DNA of 64,000 bases from Absidia repens (lineage: Eukaryota; Mucoromycota; Mucoromycetes; Mucorales; Cunninghamellaceae): positions 620,001 to 684,000 of the forward strand of contig MCGE01000006.1 in assembly GCA_002105175.1 (NCBI GenBank), written 5' to 3'. Shown piece by piece: positions 12,365 through 25,707 of this stretch. A program made the translations under genes and the position numbers. The stretch's first letter is position 1, and every line of letters starts with the position of its first letter. The notes under the pieces were generated by a model. It saw only the letters and a program-made list of their open reading frames with translations. It was not told the DNA's origin and did not search any database.

Positions 12365-14340
12365 TCAATCACAGAATCCGCCTATAGGTAAACAAGATAC
12401 ATATTGACAAAAAGGGCAGGACTATTGAAAAAGAGAAAGAAGGACATGTAAGACATCATGTTTGCCGATTCATATAAAATGATGATACAAAAAAAAAAAA
12501 AAAGGATTACCTTTCCAGGATCATCATTTTGGTAAAAGTTCTTCCAGAGAAGAATGGTGAGCGCTACATAGACGGCGAATGATATAAACCTAGAGCACCA
12601 AATCATGATTTGATACTTCTTTGAATAGTACACCGCTGGCATACTAAGAGCACCGATAAGCAATCCGCCAATAAGACCACCCAGCAAAGTAAAATTGTCA
12701 ACCCTATTTGCCATTCAATAAAGTGAGTAACTATATCATCAAGACATCGTTGCCATTGATTTTGGTAAACCTACCCAGGTAATAATCCCAACATAAAACT
12801 TGATGCTAAAAGATTGGTAGAGAGATTAATCCATATGGGAATCAAATCATGAATTTTTTTTTCTAAAGATATTTTACCAACAAAAACCATGACTTTGATC
12901 AAATGTCGAAAAGGTTGGTTCATCAGTCGCCACATGAATATGATATCAATAAAAGAACAACCAAAAAGACCAAATAAGGACGGATTACAACCCATGAATG
13001 CTTGATAACATTTGGAGACAATAACAAAAAGTAGATTTTCAGTATATGGTATTGCGCGTCATATTGTATTCCGTTCCATCCTTCCCTCCCTCTCGACTTA
13101 CGATTCGTTGGAGTCGCAAAATTAGCGCCAAACGCATTTCCAAACATACCAGATAATATATAGACAGCTAAAGAAAATAATAATTTGAGCAAAAGCAGAT
13201 ACTAACAGCTAAAGGTCACTTTCTTACCTGCAAACCGTATAGGATTCATGACACGCTCTAATTCCATTGCCAACCACCAATGAAGAAAGGCATTGATAAG
13301 ATAATGGAGGACACCAGTATGGACAAACAAGGGGGTAAAAAATCGGAAGGATTGATCAGGTATGGCAGTATATGCAAAACCACTCATGCCACATATATCT
13401 TGTAAAGAGCAGGAAGTGTTTTGAATACCAGGATTAGCAATATCGAAGATCGGATCCAGAATGCCCAAAGTATACCTCGTCTTGTTACTGTCACCGCCAG
13501 AACCATTGCCAGTACCAGATTTCTTCAGTGTTGTCCAAGTTGAATTCATTGTTGAAAGTGTAGTGTTGAGACATACGTATCGTTCTTCAGGTGGCATAAC
13601 TTCAGTTGGCCGCATGCAGGGTGGGAATCGTGCACCGCTTTGTACGAGTATCTACCAGAAGATGGAGTTAAAAAAAAATAGTGTGAAGGAAAAGAAAAAG
13701 AAAAAATTTGGGTACAATAAATAAATAAATAATCATACCTGAATTGATGGTCCGAGCATGACATTAAAGGGATCGAGTTCCATAAATTCGTCTAGTGAAA
13801 TCATCATCAGTGTGCATTTATGGTATATTTCATATTTCTTTTTAAATGCTTACTTGAAACTTGCTGACTTAGTAGCAGTTCACCAGACAAAATTAAAAAC
13901 ATAATAGCCAATAGTATATAAGTCGTTACAATTGGCCAACGTTTCACGCTGAACGGTTTTAATCCCGACCGAAAGATCGTATACCAGCTTTCAGCAGGTC
14001 GCTTTTGATATAACGATTGAGGGTGCCTAATTTTATCCATTCCCCCTCCTCGTGCTCTTTTTTCTTCATCTTCATCCTCTTCCTCATATTCATCGCTATC
14101 ACTTTTTCGACGGTCATAGAGTTCTGCAAATATTGATGGCATCGCTGACCAATGATGATTGTCGTCTTGATGATAATGATGGTAGTCGTGGTCGTCAAGT
14201 AATGGCATTTCTTTCCGTTGGATATTCAATATTATTGATGATGGTTGTCTTTTTTTCCCTCCGTCATAAAAGGATACATCTACTTTGGAAGGTTGCTGAT
14301 AAGGTGGTGCTCCAGTATCACATGTATCATATATTCTCAT
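12365..14340 (-). CDS. rhomboid-family membrane protein lacking both catalytic residues
   Basis: Seven exons (14340-13854, 13791-13739, 13651-13228, 13167-13102, 13000-12775, 12703-12511, 12421-12365; 501 aa). A long acidic cytosolic N-terminus is followed by a first membrane span near residues 138-160. A lumenal loop carries the fungal rhomboid hallmark LVQSGARFPPCMR and a Cys-rich stretch. TM2 has H-T-G-V-L-H-Y-L-I-N (His291/His296/Asn300), so the oxyanion residues are kept. The serine motif GxSG is GCNPSLFG near 347, with Asn where the nucleophile should be, and the TM6 motif usually written DNxxHxGG is DNFTLLGG near 420, with Leu for the catalytic His. The C-terminus (SCPFCQYVSCLPIGGFCD) matches active fungal rhomboids. 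I infer a pseudoprotease. Acceptor 12422 was chosen over 12373 because it restores this Cys-rich tail. Confidence 0.88.
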
Positions 14341-15213
14341 CTTCTACACTCAAAATCTATGTATATACATATATATTTAAAAGGGAAAAGCGAGAAAAGC
14401 GAGAAAAGCGAGAAAAGAGAGAGAAGAAAGAGAAGAGTGTTGTTCGTTTTTTTTTTTCTTTTTCTAATATTGATAACCATGTTTGTTCTGCTACTCCCTA
14501 ACATGATCATCATATCAAATAATATCGCAGACACTCACAAAAAAAAAAAAAGAGCTCGCTCCCATCTTTGCCCCTGAAAAAAATCACTCCAATGCTATTT
14601 TCAGGTCCATATTTCAATTTCCGTCTATTTTATGCAGCCAATGAACTATCTATACATAAGTATAAAAACAAACAATCATATCAAATATATACTAGTAACT
14701 GAAGAAGCAATTGTTTTATTCAAAAGCTGAACAACGCTGACCTTTAATTTAGAGTCGTATATTCGCAGAGGAGATACATACTGTTCAACCGAAAAGTTAT
14801 TGCCACGCATCAACATCAAGATAAGATACAGCGTTTAGTCGGGTTTTTAAAAAATCGACAATCATGCCAAACGTGTAAAAAATATTTCACCAATAACCGA
14901 TATTCTTGCATATGGGAAGACTATGGCAACTAGAGACTCTGTCCATAGATTTGATAAACTTCGATCATTCTATAATATCACATAAAAAAATGAAAAGACG
15001 TAAAGAAAGAGAGTATAGGGATTGGCTAGAGACACCAATGATACAAAGATTGAAGACAAAACAAGTAGAGAGACATAAGCTTTTTTTTTTATTTATTTTT
15101 TATTTCAATAATAGAAATAAATAATGATTCATGCAAGAAAGAGAGAGACAGAGAAAGAGAGAGTAAAAGGATATATAAAAAACTAAACTAACAAAGCTAA
15201 ACTACACAAGTCA
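14341..15213. other. intergenic: rhomboid promoter / 3' flank of the Q-rich gene
   Basis: Includes a short GCGAGAAAA tandem run at about 14387-14415 and an ACTAAACTAAC-type motif at 15182-15205, close to the 3' end of the next minus-strand gene. No gene recognised. Confidence 0.4.
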
Positions 15214-16937
15214 TCATACGTTCATTTTCTTTTTCCGAAGAAGCACCGTATCTTTTGTATTGGGTAAACACTTGATTTCGATTTTGCCGATGGTGTTGTT
15301 GGAGGTGGGATAATAGGCCATTTGTTGACTCACCACCACCAAGAAAGGCAAAGTTCCTTTACGAATATGAGAATCAAAGAGTTCCAATCCTGGATCGGCA
15401 GTGGCTTGGTCGTTCATCACAGTCATGGCATGATTGGTGATAATTTCTTGGTTTTTGTAATCAAATCCAGTCCAAACATTGGCGTTGTTGTCCGGTGAAA
15501 CAATTTGGGCCGCTACCTGAGATGCTTTGAATGCCCAAATATAATCCAACAGAGCGGTCTTTTCGGCATCGCCTAATACACGTTGATATTGTCGATTTGT
15601 TGCTGGCTGTGGTTGTGGTTGTGGTTGTGGTTGTGGTTGTGGTTGTGGTGGTTCCAATGGATTTCGGAAAGTGACGATGGATGGTTGAGGTTGAGATTGC
15701 TTTTGTTTTTGTTTTTGCTTTGATGATGGTATATTGCTGTTGTTGTTGTTGTTCGACTCATTGCTATGGTGAGAGAAGTCGGATGAGTTGGATGATAATG
15801 ACAATGAATTGGATGGTGATGGGGTGGTGAGAAAATTATAAGATGCTTTTGAAAAATTGGAACCTGTTGATGATTTTCGAAACAAATAGGATAATGGCCA
15901 TCGTCGTTTTTTTGTAGAATCCTTTGGGGATTCTTGCTGTTCCCGTTGCTGCTGTTGCTGTTGCTGTTGTTGTTGCTGTTGCTGCTGCTGTTGTTGTTGT
16001 TTCTCCTGTTGATTTTGCTGTTGGTGTGATGATGATACTGTAGTGTTTTCCATCGGTGTTTCTGAAAGGGTATCTGATAAAGTCATTGGTGGAGGGTTGT
16101 TCGTAAGGTTAGTATTATCATCCACTCCAGATCCATGCGGTGTATATTGCTGATTTTGATTTTGATGATGTTGTTCGATGCTGATATTATCCATTTGAGC
16201 TGATAAAGGGATGGTAAGATTATCTGGATCAAAAGGAGATGGAGTTGCACCAGGAGGTCTTTCATTTTTTTTTGCGTTTTCCAAAGCGAGCATTTCCAAG
16301 GTATTTAGAGAGTCATCATCAGAGTCTGCGACATTTGCATCAGTACCGTGATCATTGTTTCCGTAATCATAATCATAATCATAGTCATAACCGTAATCAT
16401 AGTAAGCACGGTCCAAAGCATAGTTTCCTACAGATGATCTTCGTCTTTTTTCATACTGTTGCGGATCTTGAAACTATATTGTATCAAATCAAATCAAGTA
16501 AATAGAAAAGATAAGGTGAGTCAATAATCCTGCTAAACAATACATGCTATTCTAGGTCTAGAATCTCGTGAGCAAGAAAAAAAAAAAGTTCGGTTTACCA
16601 TTCTTGGATCTTGGCGTTGCTGCTGTAAAGCAGAGTTAGTCGAAGGATAGAAGGACTGGTTTATGGAATGAGGCCGGGATCTTGGCGCTGTTGAGCCCAG
16701 CGTAGATTGTCGTTCGAGTCCATGTCCGTGGCGTGGTTGTTGTGTTATGTGAGGAGGATAGTTGGAGTCAGGTGTTGAATCATACAGTTGAGAATGAGAA
16801 TATCGCCTGGGTCTGGAAGGGTACTGATGATGTCGAGAAAGCTGTGGTTGTAGACGACGAGGTGAGCGCGGAGAGTAATGGTTAACAAGATATTCTCCAT
16901 GGTGTGGGTTGTCGTAATTGTCGTAATAGTGTGGCAT
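15214..16937 (-). CDS. Q/PQ-rich protein of unknown function
   Basis: Two exons (16937-16599 and 16473-15214) give 532 aa. I do not recognise the family. The N-terminus is Tyr/His/Pro/Arg-rich, then comes a (YDYDYD)-type repeat at about residues 135-150, an Asp/Ser-rich acidic patch, a polyglutamine run of about 20 residues interrupted by RE, a basic KKRRWPLSYLFRKS patch, an Asn/Ser-rich stretch and a PQPQPQ repeat. Only the last ~120 residues look folded: they begin NRQYQRVLGDAEKTALLDYI, contain NVWTGFDYKNQEIITNHAM and LPFLVVVSQQMAYYP, and end in a basic KKK tail. That part could be a small ligand- or peptide-binding domain (a WWE-like fold is one guess with little support). It shares a 440-bp divergent promoter with the Zn2Cys6 factor. 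Confidence 0.8.
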
Positions 16938-17377
16938 TTCAAAATTTCATAACGATAAATGAAATAAAATACCAAAGAATTAATGGAAGAGAAAAAGGAA
17001 AAGGAAAAAAAAAGGTCGGATTTGAAACTTTTGAAAATGGAAGGGGAAGGGTCATTTTTATGAATGCTGTTTTTGTATGTTGTACATAATGTCAGTACAC
17101 TTACTCTTATTATTCGTACCATTTATAGAGCAAATTCATTGTTAACGTAATCAAGACAATTAAGCAATTTATTCTTATGACATAGTGTTTCTTTTATCCT
17201 ATTCATCTTCTCATAAGGATGATCCTTTTTGTTGTCCACGATTGCTTTTGATATCGATTGTGATTGGCTGGGAACGGCTCGGCTGGTTTTTTGAACTCCT
17301 CTTTTTTTTTTTTTTTTTTTTTTTTGGCTCTTTTTATTTTTTTATATTTTTTTATATTAATATCTATAACCTCAAAT
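16938..17377. promoter_or_regulatory. divergent promoter region
   Basis: 440 bp between the ATGs of the Q-rich gene (minus) and the Zn2Cys6 factor (plus). A T-run of more than 20 bases lies at about 17302-17325, within 60 bp of the plus-strand ATG, a position typical of poly(dA:dT) core promoter elements in fungi. No specific operator is recognised. Confidence 0.5.
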
Positions 17378-20326
17378 ATGCAGCCTAATAGTCATATTCT
17401 TCCGCATCCTTTTTCTAAACCTTTGTATACAAATGCTCAGTTATCTTCTATTCATCAGCAAACTTCATCCTTGACAAATCCTCAGCAACAACAACAGCAA
17501 CAGCAACATTTGACTAGTCCTTATACCAACGACGTGGATTTCAGAAATTCGAAACGACCAAAAGTACGAAAACCTCGAGCTTGTAAGTTGATATTAACGT
17601 AAATCATACCGCTTTACAAACTAAATCTGTTTATATATATATATATGTATTATATCTGCACCTTAGGTGATTTGTGTCGAAGAAAAAAGATACGGTAATA
17701 CTTTCAAGAACGTTTTACGATGCAACCATGCTAACTTCTTTTTATTAGATGTGATTATGATCCTGCATTCCCGGAGAAACAGTGTTCTTCCTGTAGAGGG
17801 TACAAAAAGACGTGTGATTTTGCCGAGGTAATGTATTTGATATCTGTCTTTCGGTCGCTTATACAATATATTAATTCGTTATCATTTATACAGACCGCCA
17901 AAAAAAGGGGACCTCCCAAGGGTTACGTTGAAGGCCTGGAAAACAGATTACAACGCATGGAAGACTTGTTGATGAATATGGCAAGCTCCAGCAATCTCTC
18001 ACCAGAAGCGATACGACACTATATAAACAGCAATATTGACGAAACACCAACGACCGGCATCAGCAACAGTAATGTGTCTACTCAGCACCTATCACCATCT
18101 CTGCCATCATCAAATCAACACAAAATATCGTCACCACGCTCGTCTAACTCCACAGAATCACCACCACCACCACCGTCAACACCATCATCATCATCATCGT
18201 CATCAAATGCAGCTATCAAACGCCTTCATTGTGTTGATAAAACCCTTTCCCATGACGCACAAATACAGGAACAATTGGAAAACGCCAGAGAAGGCAAATA
18301 TGCATATTTGGGAAGTTCTTCAGGTGTTTATATGCTGAATCGACTTTTTCCTAAGAACACCGAAGATAATGATTGTATGGATGACGAACATTCTCGTGCG
18401 ATGCTACAAGGCAAGGAAGACGATGTCATGATGGCTAGATTTGGACATAAATCATCTCATCTCAATGTTGGCCCAGGTGCTAATGATGATGCTACTTCTT
18501 CTTCTGGCTCTGCCTCCTTGTGGATTCTCCCTCCAAAACCAGTGGTAGATCGACTTGTAGATTTGTAAGTGATATAAGGAAATAATCACGGAGCTAAATA
18601 TATATATGACGTGTGTACTCACCAACAATCTTTTATAGGTACTTTAAAAGAATGAACATATTTCTACCCATTGTGGATGAGGATGAATTTATGGAATTGT
18701 ATCGAAAGGACAGCAATGGAATATCGAAACCACTTTTGATGACTATATGCCGGGTAACCATCCGTATGCTTCCAGCTGACGATCCAGTAGTACAACAATA
18801 TCAACTTGATCGAACTGCAGTGTTTTGGGATATGGTGCGACAATTGGACACGAATTATGAACTTGATTTTATGGAACCTCAAATCGAATGTATTCAAATG
18901 CTATTGCTAAGCTCAGCCAATGCGGATCGTTGGAGCCCAAAAAGTGCAAATTGGTTGGCTACTAGCATTGCTGTCAAAATGGCTCAAGATCTTGGTTTAC
19001 ATCGGTCTAACTCTCAATGGACTCTTCCGTCGAAATCCGCTGAAGCTAGAAAGCGACTATGGTGGTCAGCATATATTATAGATCGTTGGGTATGCGCCTC
19101 TCTTGGAAGGTAATAAAAACAAACAAACAACCAATTATTGTATATCACTCACGTACATCTTTTTTTTTTTTTTTTTTTTTTAAATATAGACCATTGACCG
19201 TCAATGACGCAGATTGTGATTTGGAATATCCTGAATTGGGTGATGATGGAAAGTACACCGCCTTTGTTTCTATTATTAAACTGTCTGGTGTCCTAGGCGA
19301 TGTGCTTCGTGCAATCTGCTCTCCACGTGCTCGAAAGTTAGGTGGTCAAGGATTGGGTCCGGAAAGGTTAGCAAAACGATTAAAACAAGCATTGACTGAT
19401 TGGAAACACGGCCTTCCTTCTTCTTTATGGCTTGATGATAACGAAATGGATTGTATACATCAACAAAAGGTATCCAAGGAACTGGAATCAAAAATCAACA
19501 ATGGTGGTAAGTTGACAAGTATAATAATAACAATAATTGGCAAGCGATGAGTGTTAGTGGACTTTACAAAATGGACTCATCATGCTTCGATATTTTTTTT
19601 TTTTTTTCAGCTGGTCAATTACGGATTCTCTATATTGCAGTGCAGTTATTATCGAAACGACCTTCGATCTTTTTGGGTCCTGATCATTCACCATCGCCGT
19701 CATCATCATCGACATCGTCATCATTATCATCATCATCGGTCTCAACAGCATCGACAGTAGTGGTACCTCAGGAATGTTTAGATGCCGTGGTTGACGTCCT
19801 CGATATCTTTTACATTATCAAGTTTCATTCTCTCATGTATGTTGGTTGGTCTTTGTCAAGTTATGGCCTCTCACAAATCCTGATGTTTATCTTTTTGAAT
19901 CACAGAAATGAAAATGAAAAAGTCGCTGCTGAAGCCAAACGTCAAGCGGAATCATTTAAGCAACATTATCGCATGTTAGAAGATCATTTTGTAGAGGTAA
20001 CTAAGAAACATTAGCAATAGCATTTATTTACAATATTGATCAGGACTGTTTTTTTTTCAATTTAGACCTCACTGATTACGTTCCTGGACGCAATCAGCAA
20101 AATGATTGAGCATGATAAGGAAACAGAACAAAAAGAAGCATGCTGCAAGGAACAGAACGGACAAGGATCATCACTTTGGGGAACTTCTAGTGGAATGGAT
20201 TGGCATGGTAAGGATTTTTTTCAAGAAAAAAAGCAAATCAAAAACATATATGCATAGTTAGATAATCGTATATCTTATTTAACTCGTTTTATACTTATAG
20301 ATATGATGAATTTGATTGGCAAATAG
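17378..20326 (+). CDS. Zn2Cys6 fungal transcription factor
   Basis: Nuclear DNA-binding regulator. Nine exons (17378-17582, 17667-17694, 17749-17827, 17894-18564, 18639-19109, 19190-19506, 19611-19996, 20066-20207, 20301-20326) give 774 aa. The binuclear cluster is split over exons 1-3: ACDLCRRKKIRCD, an 11-residue gap, then CSSCRGYKKTC. It is followed by KKRGPPKGYVEGLENRLQRM, a linker plus dimerisation coiled coil. A Ser/Pro/His-rich segment follows, then the fungal-specific transcription factor domain from about residue 325 (LYFKRMNIFLPIVDEDEF, KMAQDLGLHRS, RKRLWWSAYIIDRW). The target genes cannot be told from sequence. A GAT microsatellite lies 3' of the gene. Confidence 0.92.
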
Positions 20327-21560
<1,234 letters not shown>

Positions 21561-21564
21561 TCTC

Positions 21565-22345
21565 CAAAAAACATTTCGAATGCCGCCCACGTGAAATGTT
21601 TATTTTCCCTCTCCCGCGTTTTAATTTTTTGGGTTCTATTTCTTTTAATTTTTTTTTTTTTTCATTTATTTTTCTTCACCATTCAGCTTCTGTAGGGCTA
21701 AGTTGACCTAGGATCGTATCTGGACTAGTTTAGAAGCGTTTTCAGCTCAGGGATTACTACGTGCATGGGGTAACCTTTTCATTTTGGACTCTAGATTTGA
21801 AATCACCATTAGCTGGCTTCTGCGGTCCCATTAGCTTAGTTTGCTCATAGTTTGTATCTGCACCTGAATAAAATAGATCTCTTTTGACTTGCTTTAATGA
21901 AATATGTCCCATTAGTCTCGTTCAGGTCTTGTGCAATAGATCCGTTTTTTACAGTCATCTTCGCTTTGGACAAGTGTTGAAGTTGTTACGCTCCAATAAA
22001 AAACCTCGCTTTAGTCATTCTCATGTTTTCTATAGTATAAGAGATTCGTCTCTTTAGATTAGTGTTGATCATTCTACAACTTAGACTCTCCATTCCTCTT
22101 CCAATAGATCCTCCAATATATAGTACCTTTTTTACAAAACAACCCTTCCTTATATTTAGAATCTACCAATATACTTCAATAAAGATGCCTTTTTATAAGC
22201 TGCCCTCCAATACATCTGATAGTGAGCAATGTCACTATTGTTGCTGCTTTGTGAGTATCCTCCCAATATTTGTTTTCTCATTCACCCATCATGACTACTT
22301 TTCCACTAAAGAGCCCAGAGAGCAATTGGTGACCATAGGTCTCTT
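21565..22345 (+). repeat. dispersed repeat copy C (SINE-like)
   Basis: Plus-strand copy. The head end TTTCGAATGCCGCCCACGTG (from about 21577) is followed by a T-rich stretch, TTCACCATTCAGCTTCTG, the TAGTTTAGAAG block, GCATGGGGTAACC, CATTAGCTGGCTTCTG and a long 3' part (TTCAATAAAGATGCC..., GAGCAATGTCACTATTG...). It can be followed block by block in copy D (44215-45050) over nearly 800 bp. No protein is encoded. Confidence 0.7.
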
Positions 22346-23277
22346 ATTATATTAAAGATGGTCATATTTACTCCAATCATATAGATAAATCTAGGTCGTG
22401 CTGTGCGTGTAGCCTCCACCATAGAGCATTTTACATTACTTTCTAGCTTTATCTATGACTATTTACTCCGATCCCAGAAGCTCAGCGAGTGGTTGATGGT
22501 TCTGGGTTTTGATATAAAACGTCGTCGTATTCCCACTCTACCATTCATATCAATTAACTAGACGGTGCCACCGGCTTAACCTTCACTAGCTGGACATATT
22601 GTATCAGTTTAGGTCGTTGTTGTTAATTTTTTTTTTTTTTTTTTTGTTTTTGTTCTGCATGTGGTATGATAATAAAAAATGGAAGTCACTTGAGCTCCAA
22701 GGGGTTCTATGATATTAAGTCACGAAATGGCGTATATATATTAGAAAAGATTGCAACAATAAGGTTTAATCTACATTCTGACTGAACTGCATTATAAGGA
22801 AGGCAAGACGGGTACATGATGTTATCATAGATTTAGCTCACGTCAAGTTGTTGAGAGTGTTAATCAACAGTTTCACTTTCAATTTGTTTGCTTGTGAATA
22901 AGAAAAGCTTCTTGTATGGTAATAGTCAATTTATTTACAGCTGGCACTTGAATATTTAACGTAGCAAGCTTATGTAGTTGAAGTCAATCAATTGCTTAAG
23001 CTATGAATAATCACAGGTCCGATGTCGAAATAAATAAATCAGAAGGCGAATGTCATATAGAAGGCATAACAATCACCACCAAATCACACAGATAAGATAA
23101 ATGTGAGAGGAATATATCTTTATTATTATTATCGATATAATCAGAAACAAAACAAAGAAGTATGTAAAATAACAAGACTATGATAAAAAAAAAAAAAAAA
23201 AAAAGGGAGAGAGAGGCTAAAATAAAGTAACATCAAATGGTAGTAATAAACTAAATAAATTTTTAATAGATCATCGT
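22346..23277. other. intergenic, 3' flank of CLA4
   Basis: AT-rich; T-run at 22628-22645. No gene recognised. Confidence 0.4.
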
Positions 23278-25666
23278 TCAGGGTCTCTTGAACCGCAATA
23301 AGGAAGGCAAAAGATCCACAGGTCCAGCTATTCCTAGAAATTCGTGCTAAAAAAAAAAGCCAGTTTAGCGACGTGATATGATTCATCTTCGTCCTTGTAT
23401 TACATACCTCCAATAGTTCAGCGGCAGTGGCTCTTGATTTGACATCCACACATAGGCAAACAGCCAAAAAGCTTTTAAGTTCACGCGAGAGTTTTTCAGG
23501 GTGCTTTAAAGAGGGCGTTCCATTTGTGGCAATCAGATAAAGGGCTTTGAGAGGTTCTTCATCCAAGTAAGGGGGCTCATTTTCGATCATTTCAATAGCC
23601 ATAATGCCTAAAGACCAGATGTCTACCTTTGATCCATATTCTTTTTGCTTCACTACTTCAGGTGCCATCTATATAGGTTCATCGAATGACGAAAATAATA
23701 AAAAATCCATTAGCAAAGCACTGCTACCATCCACTTCGTCTAATTTTCCTTTCCAGTACCCAGTACGGAGTTCCAACCATTGTTGCACGTTTGTTTTTCT
23801 GATCTGTCAATTTGGCGCAGTATCCAAAGTCACCTAAGTATAATTTTGCATTAGAATCCAACTATTCGTTCTATATTTTATAGTTTTTTTTTTTTTTTTT
23901 TTTTTTTGAAGGACTTACTAATTTTGACTTGCCCCTGAAAATTCAAGAGAACATTATCTGACTTGATATCTCGATGGATGATCTTTTGTGAATGTAGGTG
24001 GTGTAGTCCTTTTGTTGTCTATGATGTTTCAGGTCCATAATAAAAAAAAGGTATCGATCAGTAAACGGGGGATTGTTTGATTTTTATGTATTTATAAAAG
24101 TTACCTCCAGGCATACAGTAGCAATTTGGTGTTCGGTCATTGTATTGTTTTCAATCACGTCAGTCAAAGCACCGCCTTCCATAAATTCCATAACTACCCA
24201 TAAGTTACCACGAACCAAAAAGGAGTCCAGAAAGTTGACGATATTGCCATGGCGCGATTCTTGCATCACCATGATTTCATTGACGATCAGATCCAGCCTT
24301 GATTGTTTTGTGAGATCCATTTGTTTGACAGCCACTTTTGTAGATGTGGTTATATGTGTCGATAGATAGACTGATCCGGAAGCTCTTGTTGTATGATAGA
24401 TATAGGTGGGCAATGGATATAGTATATAATCAAAAAAATAAAAAAATAAAAAAACGATGAGCCAATATTTAGTTTTCCTGAGACTGGGCTTACCCTTGTC
24501 CAATTCGTTTGTTCCGTCTGTAGAGTAAACTAGGGTCACCATTAGATACAACAGAGCCTACATGAAGGTAAAGAGAGAGGAGTACATTAGTACTGACCAA
24601 AAGTGGGTATTTTTAATTCAAACTTACGCAGCCTTTCCATAATCTGGGCATTGCTCATTGTACTGGTGCGTTGTTCCTGTCGTTTCGATGAAGTGGAATT
24701 TTGGTTTTGATTGATAGAAGTTGTAGAGGGTACTGGTGTTGATGACTGTGGCGCAGGTTGAGGTAGTACGGCTGAGGCGGCTGCTTTGGACGTAGGTTGA
24801 GTATGCGTTCCATTCGATTTTTTTCTGGTCAATAAATTGTTGCTAGATGAAGATGGTGATAATGTCACATCTAACCTGGTGGAAGTGCTGCTATTGTCGT
24901 CTGGTTTGCTATTCATAGAAGGGTGAGGCTGCTGCTTACGTTGATGAGGCTGTTGTTTTTGCAAGTGTTTTTCATCGTGGTCCTGTTGCTGTAGTCGCTT
25001 GTAGGTATCCTTTTTTACTGAGTTGCTTGATGTTATTGTATTCAGATTTTTGACCTTGGACGATGATGAAGAGGTGGACATATTTCTGTTGAGAGATACT
25101 GAAGAGGACGTTACTGGCTGAGGGTGCGCGACAAGTTTTTTAGTAGAATTCCCAGTCGCTGATCTGTTGTGGCCTTGGCTATCAATTGCCTTTGCTTTTG
25201 CTGATAAAGATGAGGATGAGGTTGATGTATGCATTGTTTTATTTGTTGTAGGGGCATCGCTGGTATCAGTTGTAGGTTGTCGTTCTTTTCCATATTTTTG
25301 CCGATCCAATAAAGGTACAGGTATGGTTGTTGTGCCTTTGAGTCGAGGTTCTTCGCTTTCTAAGGACCGATCTTCCTTTTTTTTGCTTTTAGTGGACCTC
25401 AGACTTGTTGATGCTTTTAAAGCGCCGGTGTAGTGGTGTGATTTTGTTGACCGACTTTGACTACTGCTGGATAAAGTGGGCTGAGGCGTGGGTGGTGTTA
25501 GTCCGGTTTTGTCGCTACTGCTTGGGGAAGGTTTCCGGCCGGATAAGTTACCGACTGAGCTTGAGTGCTTGTGTGATGTTCTGGGATGAGCCGATGTATC
25601 TGTAGACTATTAGTAAAAAATAATAATCCAGCATTAATATGATATTGTCTTCTTTCCCTTGTCTTC

Positions 25667-25707
<41 letters not shown>

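Noticed and set aside
12373..12374. Acceptor CCTATAG|GCG as the start of the last rhomboid exon
   Set aside because: It is in frame but yields only ADSVID; the acceptor at 12422 restores the Cys-rich rhomboid C-terminus (SCPFCQYVSC...), so it was preferred.
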